A stretch of DNA of 64,000 nt, from NCBI RefSeq assembly GCF_030160115.1, contig NZ_BSNS01000007.1, positions 226,001-290,000 on the forward strand, written 5' to 3'. A program made the position numbers and the translations under genes. Below the pieces are notes generated by a model that was not told the origin of the DNA, made no database searches, and saw only the letters and a program-made list of their open reading frames with translations. The stretch is from Devosia nitrariae (GTDB taxonomy: Bacteria > Pseudomonadota > Alphaproteobacteria > Rhizobiales > Devosiaceae). Position 1 is the first letter of the stretch. Each line of letters begins with the position of its first letter. This document shows positions 52,171 to 60,166 of the stretch, one piece after another.

Positions 52171-52262
52171 ATCAGATCGAACGCCTCTCCCAAACGTCAT
52201 ATCCCTGGCGAAAGGGAAGCCGCCGGCAGACCTTGTCGCTGGCCTCTGCCGCGACAATATCT

Positions 52263-52281
52263 GACATTGACAATCATGAAT
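52263..52281. promoter_or_regulatory. Fur-box-like site upstream of bfd
   Basis: GACATTGACAATCATGAAT matches the E. coli Fur box consensus at 13 of 19 positions, 55 bases before the bfd start. Fits iron control of the bfd-bfr pair. Alphaproteobacterial Fur/Mur or Irr sites differ, so this is only suggestive. Confidence 0.4.
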
Positions 52282-52335
52282 GGGGGCCTTTTTATGCGCC
52301 CGCCTGAAACACGAGAGACCACTGCCTGAAAGCTC

Positions 52336-52647
52336 ATGCTCATCTGCCAGTGCAACATGATCACCGACAAGGAAATCGAGGAGATCGTCCTCGGCTTTCT
52401 CAGAGCTGACCCGTGGCAGCTTGTGGTCCCCGCCATGGTCTACCGCGAACTCGAACGGCGCGCCAAGTGCAGTGGATGCGTGCCGAATGTGGTGGACATT
52501 ATCGTCAAGACGACCGAAAATTACCATATGCAGCAAGCCCGTACGCCCGGCGAACTTATCGACGTGCGCGCGCGTCTTGCCACGCTCAAGAGCAAACGCA
52601 TTGGAGGTCGTCGTGAAAGGCGAAGCACAAGTCATCGAGCGGCTTAA
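52336..52647 (+). CDS. bfd: Bacterioferritin-associated ferredoxin (Bfd)
   Basis: 103 aa. [2Fe-2S] ligands Cys4, Cys6 (ICQC) and Cys45, Cys48 (CSGC) with Bfd spacing. Reduces bacterioferritin to release iron. The last 35 bases overlap the bfr gene, and the C-terminal basic tail ([14 protein letters not shown]) comes from that overlap, longer than the usual 64-70 aa Bfd. Co-transcribed and probably translationally linked with bfr. Confidence 0.9.
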   Translation: MLICQCNMITDKEIEEIVLGFLRADPWQLVVPAMVYRELERRAKCSGCVPNVVDIIVKTTENYHMQQARTPGELIDVRARLATLKSKRIGGRRERRSTSHRAA

Positions 52648-53104
52648 CGAGGCCCTCTTTCTCGAACTGGGCGCCGTCAACCAGTATTGGGTTCACTATC
52701 GCCTGCTCGAAGACTGGGGTTATACCAAGATCGCGGCCAAGGAGCGCGCCGAATCGATTGAGGAGATGCATCACGCCGACAAGCTGATCGAGCGCATCAT
52801 CTTCCTCGAGGGCCACCCCAACTTGCAGCGCGTCGCGCCTCTGCGCATCGGCCAGACAATCAAGGAAGTGCTCGAGGCCGACCTTGCCGGCGAATACGAC
52901 GCGCGTACCGCCTACAAGGCCAGCCGCGAGCTCTGCGAGGAGATCGGCGATTACGTGACCAAGAACCTCTTCGAGGAATTGCTCGCCGACGAGGAAGGCC
53001 ATATCGACTTCCTCGAGACTCAGCTCGGCCTGCTGGAGAAGATCGGCGAGGAGAAGTACGGCCAGCTCAATTCCGGCTCGGCCGAAGAGGCCGACAAGGA
53101 CTGA
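52613..53104 (+). CDS. bfr: Bacterioferritin
   Basis: 163 aa from GTG 52613, GGAGG five bases upstream within bfd. Ferroxidase ligands Glu18, Glu51, His54, Glu94, Glu127 and His130 and the haem-ligating Met52 are all present ([17 protein letters not shown]). Forms the 24-mer iron-storage shell. Pairs with bfd just upstream, as in many Proteobacteria. Confidence 0.95.
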   Translation: MKGEAQVIERLNEALFLELGAVNQYWVHYRLLEDWGYTKIAAKERAESIEEMHHADKLIERIIFLEGHPNLQRVAPLRIGQTIKEVLEADLAGEYDARTAYKASRELCEEIGDYVTKNLFEELLADEEGHIDFLETQLGLLEKIGEEKYGQLNSGSAEEADKD

Positions 53105-53166
53105 CGCCTGTTAAGCCTCGCCGCCCATGCGCCTGGCGAGGCGTTTCCACCTGAATTTCGGAGCGG

Positions 53167-53580
53167 ATGATGAGCTGGCATATCGGGCGTCTCATCGACC
53201 ACGTGCACCTGCGTGCAGCCAATTTCGCGCTGACCAAGCGGTTCTATTCCGCTGTGCTCGGCGTCCTCGGCCTCAAGATCGAGCAGTCCGGCAAAGGCTG
53301 GTTCCAGGTCGACGAGCTCTTCGTTGATGCCGCCGACGCGCGCACCGTCCCGACCCACGTGCACCTCGCCTTCCAGGCGCGCGACCGGGCCATGGTCGAC
53401 GCCTTCTACAAGGCCGCGCTCGCTAGCGGCGGCACCGACAACGGCCCGCCCGGCGAGCGCGACTACCACCCCGGCTACTACGCCGCCTTCGTCCTCGATC
53501 CCGACGGCAACAATATCGAGGCGGTGTACCACGGCCCGTCGATACGCTCGGCTCCGTCGGTCACCATTGATCCGGCGTGA
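53167..53580 (+). CDS. VOC-family protein
   Basis: 137 aa; starts at ATG 53167 or 53170 after GGAGCGG. LIDHVHLRAANFALTKRFYS and YYAAFVLDPDGNNIEAVYHG give the fold and the metal-Glu region; His in DHVHL fits the first metal ligand. Close in style to the gene at 63621, which may be a paralogue. Stands alone after bfr. Confidence 0.85.
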   Translation: MMSWHIGRLIDHVHLRAANFALTKRFYSAVLGVLGLKIEQSGKGWFQVDELFVDAADARTVPTHVHLAFQARDRAMVDAFYKAALASGGTDNGPPGERDYHPGYYAAFVLDPDGNNIEAVYHGPSIRSAPSVTIDPA

Positions 53581-53619
53581 GAGGAGCTGTCATCCCGGTA
53601 CTCGCGGTTGGCACGCCTC

Positions 53620-53785
53620 CCCTCTCCCCTCGTGGGAGAGGGACCGCTTTTCCGCGTCCAGAGGAAAAGCAGGGTGAGGGGGTGCAATGGCGCCATATGC
53701 ACAGCGTTCGGCGGCAAACTGCGACCGCAGCCCCCTCATCCGCCCCTTCGAGGCACCCTCTCCCACGAGGGGAGAAGGGGCAACC
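53620..53785. repeat. Palindromic GC-rich repeats
   Basis: Two CCCTCTCCCctcgtGGGAGAGGG-type stems, one at about 53625-53645 (CTCTCCCCTCGTGGGAGAG) and one at about 53757-53780 (CACCCTCTCCCACGAGGGG, reverse). Together they frame about 160 bp as an inverted pair. Gene-free. Confidence 0.7.
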
Positions 53786-53836
53786 GCCGCGCCGGAGTAA
53801 CGTCGGGCCCGCCGCCTCAGGCCCGGACGTTCACCC

Positions 53837-54454
53837 TCACCACGGCATCACGGTGATCTGCGGCCAGATCGACTTCGCCCGTGCGCCTTTCGCTTCATGC
53901 GTCTTGCGATTGTCGAGCGCAGGATTGGGAGTGATGCGGAACGAGAAGATGTCGTCGAGCCCGAACGGCGCCAGCACGGTGAGGCTTTCGTCCGCCTCGA
54001 GGCGCACGGCCACCGCATGGGTTTTCGAGGCATAACGTTCAAGCATCTCGCCCGCTGAGGTCAGCGGCGTGAATGGGGTGCCGAATTTCTGCTCGAACCA
54101 CAGATGCACCCGCGCCTGGTTACGCGCCTGCACGGGCACCGGCAACTCGGAAAGCTCCGCCTCGAGCCGCCTGATCACCACATCCTCGGCCTCATAGGAG
54201 AGGTCCGAGCCGTCGAAGTAAAAGACATCGATATCGTTGACACCGGCCAGAATCGGCCGGCCGGTGAGATGATTCCACACGCCATTGTAGAGCGCGCCGG
54301 CCACCAGCAGGTGATCGGGGAGCGCCTCGTCCCGAAGCGTCCGGAGCACGCGCATCAGCACCGGCTCGGCGCGCACGATCTCTTCGAGTGCGGCGCGTTG
54401 GATGGCTTTGCCCGCGCCGGCATATCGCAAGGGGTCAGGTAGCACTTGGTCCAT
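53837..54454 (-). CDS. Nucleotidyltransferase family protein
   Basis: 205 aa. Contains GVNDIDVFYFDGSD (DxD metal motif) and helical N-terminus, matching the COG3575-type nucleotidyltransferases of unknown substrate. Short, cytoplasmic. Not part of an evident operon. Confidence 0.78.
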   Translation of the reverse strand: MDQVLPDPLRYAGAGKAIQRAALEEIVRAEPVLMRVLRTLRDEALPDHLLVAGALYNGVWNHLTGRPILAGVNDIDVFYFDGSDLSYEAEDVVIRRLEAELSELPVPVQARNQARVHLWFEQKFGTPFTPLTSAGEMLERYASKTHAVAVRLEADESLTVLAPFGLDDIFSFRITPNPALDNRKTHEAKGARAKSIWPQITVMPW

Positions 54455-54504
54455 GGGGCGAAAGCTAGACCGATTCCCGCCCCCGTCAAATCGCGCCGTG
54501 ACAG

Positions 54505-55512
54505 CTACTGCGAGAGCGGCCCGAACATCTCATCGAGCTCGGCAACCACCCCGTCCATACCGTTCGTTGTGCCGGCTGGCGGATCGGGGATCACCGCCAC
54601 ATAGGGCACGCCGCTCGGGAACGCGCCGAACCGGGTAAAGAACGCCACCATGTCCTCGAGCACCGGCAGCCGCCAGCGCCAGGCGGCGCCCATGGCGATC
54701 ACCGGCTCCATGTGCCCGTAGCCCTCGAAATAGCGCGCCGTCACCCACACTCCGCTCTGGTAGAGCCTCATGGCAAGGTGCTCGGTGTTCTGCATGCGCA
54801 CGATCGGATCGGTGGTGCCGGTGGCGAGGTACATCGGCGGCGCCTCGGAGGTGACGAGGTTGATCGGCTGCGTGCCTTCGGGGTTCGGCGCCTGACCAAA
54901 CGCCTCGCGGACCTCATTGTATTCGAAGGGGTAGAAGTCGTAGGGGCCGGAGAGCGCAGCAACGCCGCGGATGTTGAGCGTCACGCCATATTCGCGCAGG
55001 AACGACGGGTCGAGCGCCAGCATCACGGCATTGTAGGCACCGGCCGAATGGCCGGCGAGAAACAGCCGCGTCGGATCGCCGCCATAGGTCGAAATATTAT
55101 CCTCGACCCACTTCAACGCCCTGGCATTGTCCTCGAGGAATTCGGGATAGCGCACCTCCGGCACGTGACGGTAGTCGGCGATGACGGTAACGAACCCGCG
55201 CGAGGCCAAAGCCCGGCCAACGAACTGGTAGTCGCCGCGCTCGCCCCGGTTCCAACCGCCGCCATAGATGAAGAAGACCACTGGCGCCGATCCGCCGCGC
55301 GCTTCGGGCGCATAGACGTCGAGCTTGAACCGCTGGCCATCGGCAAACGCAATGCCGTCACCGACCTTGGCCGTGCCGCCATCCATGACCCCTGGCAGGT
55401 TGAAGGGATCGAGCAGCGAAACCGCCGATGCCGGAGACAATCCGACGGCAAGAAGCACGGCGAGGGTGACAAGAAGCGCCCTGAGGCGTGTCGCGGCGGA
55501 GCGGATGATCAT
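54505..55512 (-). CDS. Secreted alpha/beta hydrolase (carboxylesterase-like)
   Basis: 335 aa with a signal peptide ending SPASA|VS. Oxyanion loop FFIYGGGWNRGERGDY (HGGG-like, here YGGGW), nucleophile GHSAGAYN (Ser), Asp in DPIVRM and His in GYGHMEP. Periplasmic or secreted esterase/lipase of the BD-FAE/HSL-like group; substrate unknown. Confidence 0.85.
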   Translation of the reverse strand: MIIRSAATRLRALLVTLAVLLAVGLSPASAVSLLDPFNLPGVMDGGTAKVGDGIAFADGQRFKLDVYAPEARGGSAPVVFFIYGGGWNRGERGDYQFVGRALASRGFVTVIADYRHVPEVRYPEFLEDNARALKWVEDNISTYGGDPTRLFLAGHSAGAYNAVMLALDPSFLREYGVTLNIRGVAALSGPYDFYPFEYNEVREAFGQAPNPEGTQPINLVTSEAPPMYLATGTTDPIVRMQNTEHLAMRLYQSGVWVTARYFEGYGHMEPVIAMGAAWRWRLPVLEDMVAFFTRFGAFPSGVPYVAVIPDPPAGTTNGMDGVVAELDEMFGPLSQ

Positions 55513-55790
55513 TTATGGATGGGGCTGCGGATCTGGGGCAAGGGAATTGGGTTGCCGCCATTAGCCGGACAAAGCGGGAATGAGTATGGCGGTGGCGATC
55601 ACATTCACGTAGCCGGGCTTGGCGATGTCGGAAGCTGGGCGAGGGCAGGAGGGCCTTGCGGCCGCGGCTCCTGCCCTCTGCTTAAGCGCTGAAAATGCTG
55701 CGCCGCGTGGGTTAACGAAACCTTGCCCAACTGTGACCGTTTGAAGGAATTGCGCGCCATGGTTACCGCGCGAGACCTGCGGTGCGGGTT

Positions 55791-57002
55791 TTACTGCAAT
55801 GTCCGCAGCAGCCGGCCCGACGCGAAGCCGTCGGGGGTAAGGCCTGCCGCCCGCTGGAAGGCGATGATTGCGGCGCGCGTGCGCGGGCCCACCACCCCGT
55901 CGGGCGTTCCGACGTCATAGCCGCGCCGGGCGAGCAGGCTCTGCAGCTCGACGCGCTGGCTTTTGCTGAGGGAGAAGTCACCGGCCGGCCACGGCCGCGC
56001 GAACGGCCCGCCGCCGATGATGCGGTCGGCCAAGTGCCCGACGGCCAGCGCGTAGCTGTTGGAATTGTTGTAGCGCTTGATGACGTCGAAGTTCGGCAGC
56101 ACCAGGAAGGCCGGACCGTCGCCGCCTGCCGGCAGGTAGAGCCGCGCCGTGTCCGAGGGGCGCGGGAAGGCCCGGCCCGAGGTGCGGGCAACGCCGAGCT
56201 GCTGCCATTGGCCAAGGGACACCGAGCCCAGCGCCTCGGCCCGCGCAAAGTCGAAGCCGCGGGGCAAAGCGACCTCATAGCCCCAGGTCTCACCTGCCCG
56301 CCAGCCATGGGCCCTGAGGTAATTGGCGGTCGAGGCGAGCGCGTCGGGCACGGAATTCCAGATGTCCTTGCGCCCATCGCCATTATAGTCGGCCGCATAG
56401 CTCATGAAGCTCGTCGGCATGAACTGGGTATGGCCCATGGCCCCGGCCCAGGATCCGACCATAGCCTGCGGCGCCACATGCCCGTCCGAGACGATGCGCA
56501 ACGCCGTCAACAGCTCGCGCTTGAAGAAGTCTGCCCGGTAGCCGTTTTCGGTCAGGGTCGCCAGCGCATGTATGGTGTTGTTGCCGCCCATATAGGAGCC
56601 GAAATTGGTCTCCATGCCCCAGATGGCAAGGATCGCCTCGGGTTGCACGCCATAGCGCTGGCTGATCGCGGCGAGCGTCTGGGCCCACTCCCCGCGCATC
56701 GCACGACCCTTGCCGACCTGCGCGTCGGTGATGCGCTTGCCGATATATTCGGCGACCGTCTGGCTGAACTCGGGCTGCTTGCGGGTCAGTTCCATGACCT
56801 TGGGCAGGGGCTGATAGCCGGCAAAGGAGGCCTCGAACGCCTGCCGGGATACCCCCATCGCCTGCGCCTCGGGCCAAAGCCCGGCAACAAAGCTTGCGCT
56901 GTTGGCAAGCGGCGAGGCAACAGCCGACAAAGCCAGCACGGCCGCTGCCGCAAGAGCGGCAATGCGCTGCCGGCTGGAACGATTGCGTTGGATCAAAACC
57001 AT
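55791..57002 (-). CDS. Lytic murein transglycosylase (MltB-like) with PG-binding domain
   Basis: 403 aa from ATG 57002. Signal-like N-terminus (AALAAAAVLALSAVASPLA). MltB catalytic core: IWGMETNFGSYMGG (catalytic Glu) and AGAMGHTQFMPTSFMSYA; then a C-terminal PG_binding_1 repeat (LQSLLARRGYDVGTPDGVVG, AIIAFQRAAGLTPDG). Cleaves peptidoglycan to 1,6-anhydroMurNAc products. Divergent from the DUF4344 gene. Confidence 0.93.
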   Translation of the reverse strand: MVLIQRNRSSRQRIAALAAAAVLALSAVASPLANSASFVAGLWPEAQAMGVSRQAFEASFAGYQPLPKVMELTRKQPEFSQTVAEYIGKRITDAQVGKGRAMRGEWAQTLAAISQRYGVQPEAILAIWGMETNFGSYMGGNNTIHALATLTENGYRADFFKRELLTALRIVSDGHVAPQAMVGSWAGAMGHTQFMPTSFMSYAADYNGDGRKDIWNSVPDALASTANYLRAHGWRAGETWGYEVALPRGFDFARAEALGSVSLGQWQQLGVARTSGRAFPRPSDTARLYLPAGGDGPAFLVLPNFDVIKRYNNSNSYALAVGHLADRIIGGGPFARPWPAGDFSLSKSQRVELQSLLARRGYDVGTPDGVVGPRTRAAIIAFQRAAGLTPDGFASGRLLRTLQ

Positions 57003-57273
57003 GACGAGCCTCTGACAACCAGCGAATAACCTGCGGTGCGGGCCGGACACGCCGCGCCGACCCGTTAGGGTTATTTTAGCCCACGCAATTAAGATGGCCT
57101 TAAGACAATGCACATTGTGCCCCAGCTGCGGTCACAATTATGGCATTGCGTCGTGCGATTCATAACTCATTGCCGTTGCTAGAGATAATTCCGGCGGGTG
57201 TCGAGTTCCCGCCCGGTGCAACTATTGCCGCCGCCTAATTCTGGAGGCGCCGACACAATTGGGAGCGCTCGCA

Positions 57274-58665
57274 ATGACCCACCTTTCCTTGATGCCAGCC
57301 TTCACGGTTGCCGCGCTGACCGCCATCGCCGCATGCGGGCCGACCATCGCCGCGCCGCCCGCCGACGCGGCTCGCCCATTGCTGCTTGCCCAAGCCGATG
57401 ACAGCCAGCCGGAGGCCGCCGATGGCAGTGGCCTGACCGACGAGCAGACCCAACGCGCGCTCGAAACGGTGCTCAACATCACCCAGTTCGTCATCATCCA
57501 CGAGATGGGGCACATGATGGTGGGCGAGTTCGACCTGCCCGTGCTTGGCCACAGCGAGGACGCGGCCGACAATTTCGCCAGCGTCGTTCTACTTGCCGAA
57601 TTTCCCGACGATGCCAACGACACGCTGCGTGATGCGATGAAGGGCTGGTTCCTGCTCGGCGCCGCCCAGTTCGACAACGACAACGACGATGACGACTTTT
57701 CCCTCTATTACGACGAGCACACGCTTTCGATCAGCCGCGGCTACGAGATCCTCTGCCTGATGGTGGGTAGCGACGAAGACACCTTCGGACCGCTGGCCGA
57801 CGAATACGGGGTCGACGAGGATCGGAAGCAAAGCTGCGCTTTCGACTATGGTCTGGCGGCCGAGGGCTGGTTCACCTTGCTCGCGCCGCACACGCGCGAT
57901 TCGCAGGATTCGGACGCAGCGGCGGCGAGCGACGGGGACGACGGGACGGACGATCAGCAGGCCGCCCTGACGGTCAGCTATGAGGAACCCGGCGAAGAGC
58001 TCGCCGGCGCCCATGACATGCTGGCTAACAGCGGGTTGCTGGAGGGACTGGCGGACCTCATCACCTCCAACTACGCCATGCCCCGTCCGATCGAGGTGAC
58101 CGCGCGCGCCTGCGGCACCGCCAACGCCGACTACAACTGGCAGAATGCCGAGATCGAGATCTGCTACGAATTCATCGACATGCTCGCCGACCTGGTGGCG
58201 AGCGATGCGATGCAGAACCCCGACGACTACACCGTCGCGACGGCTGCACCAGGTATGGAGATCGACCTCAATGCACTTGTCGATGACTGGACGGTAACCG
58301 CCGTCGAAAGCGATCCGGAGATGGAGATCTCCGCTATTGTGGAAGACGACCCCTCCTATATGGACGCCGGCCTTTCAATTTCGGGCGATGCCATGACCTG
58401 GACGAGCGAACCCGACGGCGGCACGTTCGATGACTGCGCAGACCCCGATCTTTCGCCGCGTGACGACGGCGGCTACGACGTGACCTGCGACGGCGAACCC
58501 TGGGGCCCGGAAGCCGTGCTGACCGCCATCGATCCGGACACGATTTCTCTGACCTGGTACGACGGCGCCATCCTGACGCTCAGCCGCGACAGCGCTCGAA
58601 GCGGCGCGCGAGGGCAAGGAGCTCCTCCCTCCCCCTTGTGGGGAGGGAAGCGAGATAGGATTTAG
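57274..58665 (+). CDS. DUF4344 metallopeptidase-like exported protein
   Basis: 463 aa from ATG 57274 (GGGAG eight bases upstream). Signal peptide ends near IAAPP; then DUF4344 with VIIHEMGHMMVG (HExxH zinc motif) and GHSEDAADNFASVVLL (third ligand Glu/Asp region). Very acidic segments (NDDDDDF, QAALTVSYEEPGEE) in the middle and a C-terminal domain (about 350-450). The last 14 residues (GARGQGAPPSPLWGGKRDRI, partly) are encoded by a palindromic repeat, so the true stop of the ancestral gene was probably upstream. Confidence 0.8.
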   Translation: MTHLSLMPAFTVAALTAIAACGPTIAAPPADAARPLLLAQADDSQPEAADGSGLTDEQTQRALETVLNITQFVIIHEMGHMMVGEFDLPVLGHSEDAADNFASVVLLAEFPDDANDTLRDAMKGWFLLGAAQFDNDNDDDDFSLYYDEHTLSISRGYEILCLMVGSDEDTFGPLADEYGVDEDRKQSCAFDYGLAAEGWFTLLAPHTRDSQDSDAAAASDGDDGTDDQQAALTVSYEEPGEELAGAHDMLANSGLLEGLADLITSNYAMPRPIEVTARACGTANADYNWQNAEIEICYEFIDMLADLVASDAMQNPDDYTVATAAPGMEIDLNALVDDWTVTAVESDPEMEISAIVEDDPSYMDAGLSISGDAMTWTSEPDGGTFDDCADPDLSPRDDGGYDVTCDGEPWGPEAVLTAIDPDTISLTWYDGAILTLSRDSARSGARGQGAPPSPLWGGKRDRI

Positions 58666-58802
58666 CGCCAGCTAAGTCCGTGATCGAGCAGGGTGGGGGT
58701 ATGCCGCAGCAAACGCGATGCTGCGGTTCCTGCCGCGGCATACCCCCACTCCAGCGTCGTTAGGGGCCTTGCGTCCGAGCTACGCTACCCACAAGGAGGA
58801 GG
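58624..58802. repeat. Giant palindrome of about 180 bp
   Basis: Outer arms CTCCCTCCCCCTTGTGGG and CCCACAAGGAGGAGGGA; inner perfect 15-bp stem GTGGGGGTATGCCGC (58693-58707) with GCGGCATACCCCCAC (58735-58749). It starts inside the DUF4344 gene. Same outer arm type as 23225-23247. Confidence 0.75.
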
Positions 58803-58937
58803 GAGACACGCTCCCCGCAAGCCATTCTCTCCGTGCGCTGTGACGTATACGCCGCCTGCGTCTCGTGTTTCGCGGAGATAACAGCCGATGGGTGGCTGGG
58901 TGTTACCCCCTTGTTATCCCCCAACTCGCACCACCCC

Positions 58938-59390
58938 TCACTCCTTCGCCAGATACGCCCCGACCATGTCCATCAGCTGTTCGGTGCCCTCGCGGCGCTG
59001 GTCGACAGTGTCGAGGCCGTCGAGGAACATGCCGTGCTCGGTGACCACCAGATGCGTGCCCGCCCCTTCCGGGCGGAACTCAATGGCGGCAACGGAGACC
59101 GAAATGCGCTCGCCGTTGAGATGCATCTCGTAGCTATAGACGATGCGCACGTCCGGCACGATGTCGCGATAGGAGCAGTCGAACGCGTAGGTGGTGTTCT
59201 CGTCCATCTTGCCGGTGTAGTATTCGCGTCCGCCCTCGCGGAACTCGAAGTTGCCGGGGGCGGCCTCGCCCGCGCCGAACCAGTTCTTCTTCTGGGCCGG
59301 ATCGGCGAAGGCCTGATAGACTCGCGAAGGGGCCGCGTCATAGTGGCGCTCGACGGTGAAGCTCCCATGGGCGATCGAACGTTCGGTCAT
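58938..59390 (-). CDS. AHSA1/SRPBCC-domain protein
   Basis: 150 aa. START-like helix-grip: TVERHYDAAPSRVYQAFADPAQ, YRDIVPDVRIVYSYEMHLNG, and a C-terminal helix EQLMDMVGAYL. Such AHSA1 proteins sit beside ArsR regulators and are of unclear role (stress or ligand binding). Its ATG overlaps the stop of a tiny upstream ORF (ATGA), and the ArsR gene is the first in the operon. Confidence 0.87.
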   Translation of the reverse strand: MTERSIAHGSFTVERHYDAAPSRVYQAFADPAQKKNWFGAGEAAPGNFEFREGGREYYTGKMDENTTYAFDCSYRDIVPDVRIVYSYEMHLNGERISVSVAAIEFRPEGAGTHLVVTEHGMFLDGLDTVDQRREGTEQLMDMVGAYLAKE

Positions 59391-59506
59391 TTGCTCTTTC
59401 CTTTTCTTGTCTGTGGTCTGGTGGTTTCGAGATAGCCGGCAAGGCGTCGGAGCCGCTGGACCCACGCCTGGCGGCGGGCGACGATCACTGCGATGAGCCT
59501 TTCCAT
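59387..59506 (-). CDS. Possible small protein (39 aa) coupled to AHSA1 gene
   Basis: ATG 59506 (ATG 59512 is two bases after GGGAG, too close; 59506 has eight). The 39-aa product begins MERLIAVIVARRQAWVQRLR and is basic and amphipathic-helical. Its TGA overlaps the AHSA1 ATG, as expected for a coupled small gene in the ArsR-AHSA1 gap. Could be a leader-type ORF. No homolog known to me. Confidence 0.42.
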   Translation of the reverse strand: MERLIAVIVARRQAWVQRLRRLAGYLETTRPQTRKGKSK

Positions 59507-59603
59507 TCGCATGTCTCCCAGGCTTTACCGGCGCATACGCATCCATTCACCGGCAAGGTCGCCGGTGGTGCTGCGTTAGTTTTCAAGGCGCCGTGGCGCC
59601 GGT

Positions 59604-59954
59604 TCAGGTCTTCTTCGTTTTCGTCACGCCCGGATCAGCCGAGAGAAAGTCCCCCAGCCGGTCCAGCCGTCGTTCCCAGCCGAGGCGGCGCTGGTGCAGC
59701 CACTGCTCGGCGCGCGACATCGCCTCATTGTCGAGCGTGCAGCTCCTCACCCGCCCGACCTTCTGCGTCTTGACGAGCCCGCTCTGTTCGAGAACGGCCA
59801 GGTGCTGGACCACCGCCGGCAACGACATGGCCAGGGGCTTGGCCAGTTCGCTGACCGAAGCCGGCCCCCGGCTCAGCCGGTCGACCATCATCCGGCGGCT
59901 CGGGTCCGCCAGGGCGTGAAACATCAGATCCAGCGACCGTTCATCCTTAAGCAT
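59604..59954 (-). CDS. ArsR-family transcriptional regulator
   Basis: 116 aa. Winged helix: LMFHALADPSRRMMVDRLS, ASVSELAKPLAMSLPAVVQHLAVLEQSGLV (quoted in parts: SELAKPLAMSLPAVVQHL, VLEQSGLV). No metal-binding Cys cluster, so a non-metal-sensing SdpR-like autorepressor; usual partner is AHSA1, which follows. Confidence 0.88.
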   Translation of the reverse strand: MLKDERSLDLMFHALADPSRRMMVDRLSRGPASVSELAKPLAMSLPAVVQHLAVLEQSGLVKTQKVGRVRSCTLDNEAMSRAEQWLHQRRLGWERRLDRLGDFLSADPGVTKTKKT

Positions 59955-60033
59955 AAACTTAAGTAACAGGGCGCATTGGCTTCGTCAACACTAAAGGTAT
60001 CGCTTAAATGAACGTCGGAGTCGTATCGTGCGC

Positions 60034-60166
60034 AGGGTGTACTGAGAATCAGGTCAGGCCGAGGCGAAAATGGCCGCTTTCGAGAACCGGAGCGCAACGT
60101 ATCTTTACCGGAAGCGCAGAAAATGGGCGTTTGCAGACCGGCATCACCTGAATATCAGCGCACCCT
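60034..60166. repeat. MITE-like element, shorter copy (about 133 bp)
   Basis: Ends AGGGTGTACTGAGAATCAGG at the left and ACCTGAATATCAGCGCACCC at the right; the core shares AGGTCAGGCCGAGGCGAAAA, CGAGAACCGGAGCGCA and TTGCAGACCGGCATCACCTG with 48850-49060 but misses about 78 bp of the middle. The ECF sigma gene's stop codon (60155-60157) lies in its right arm. Confidence 0.7.
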
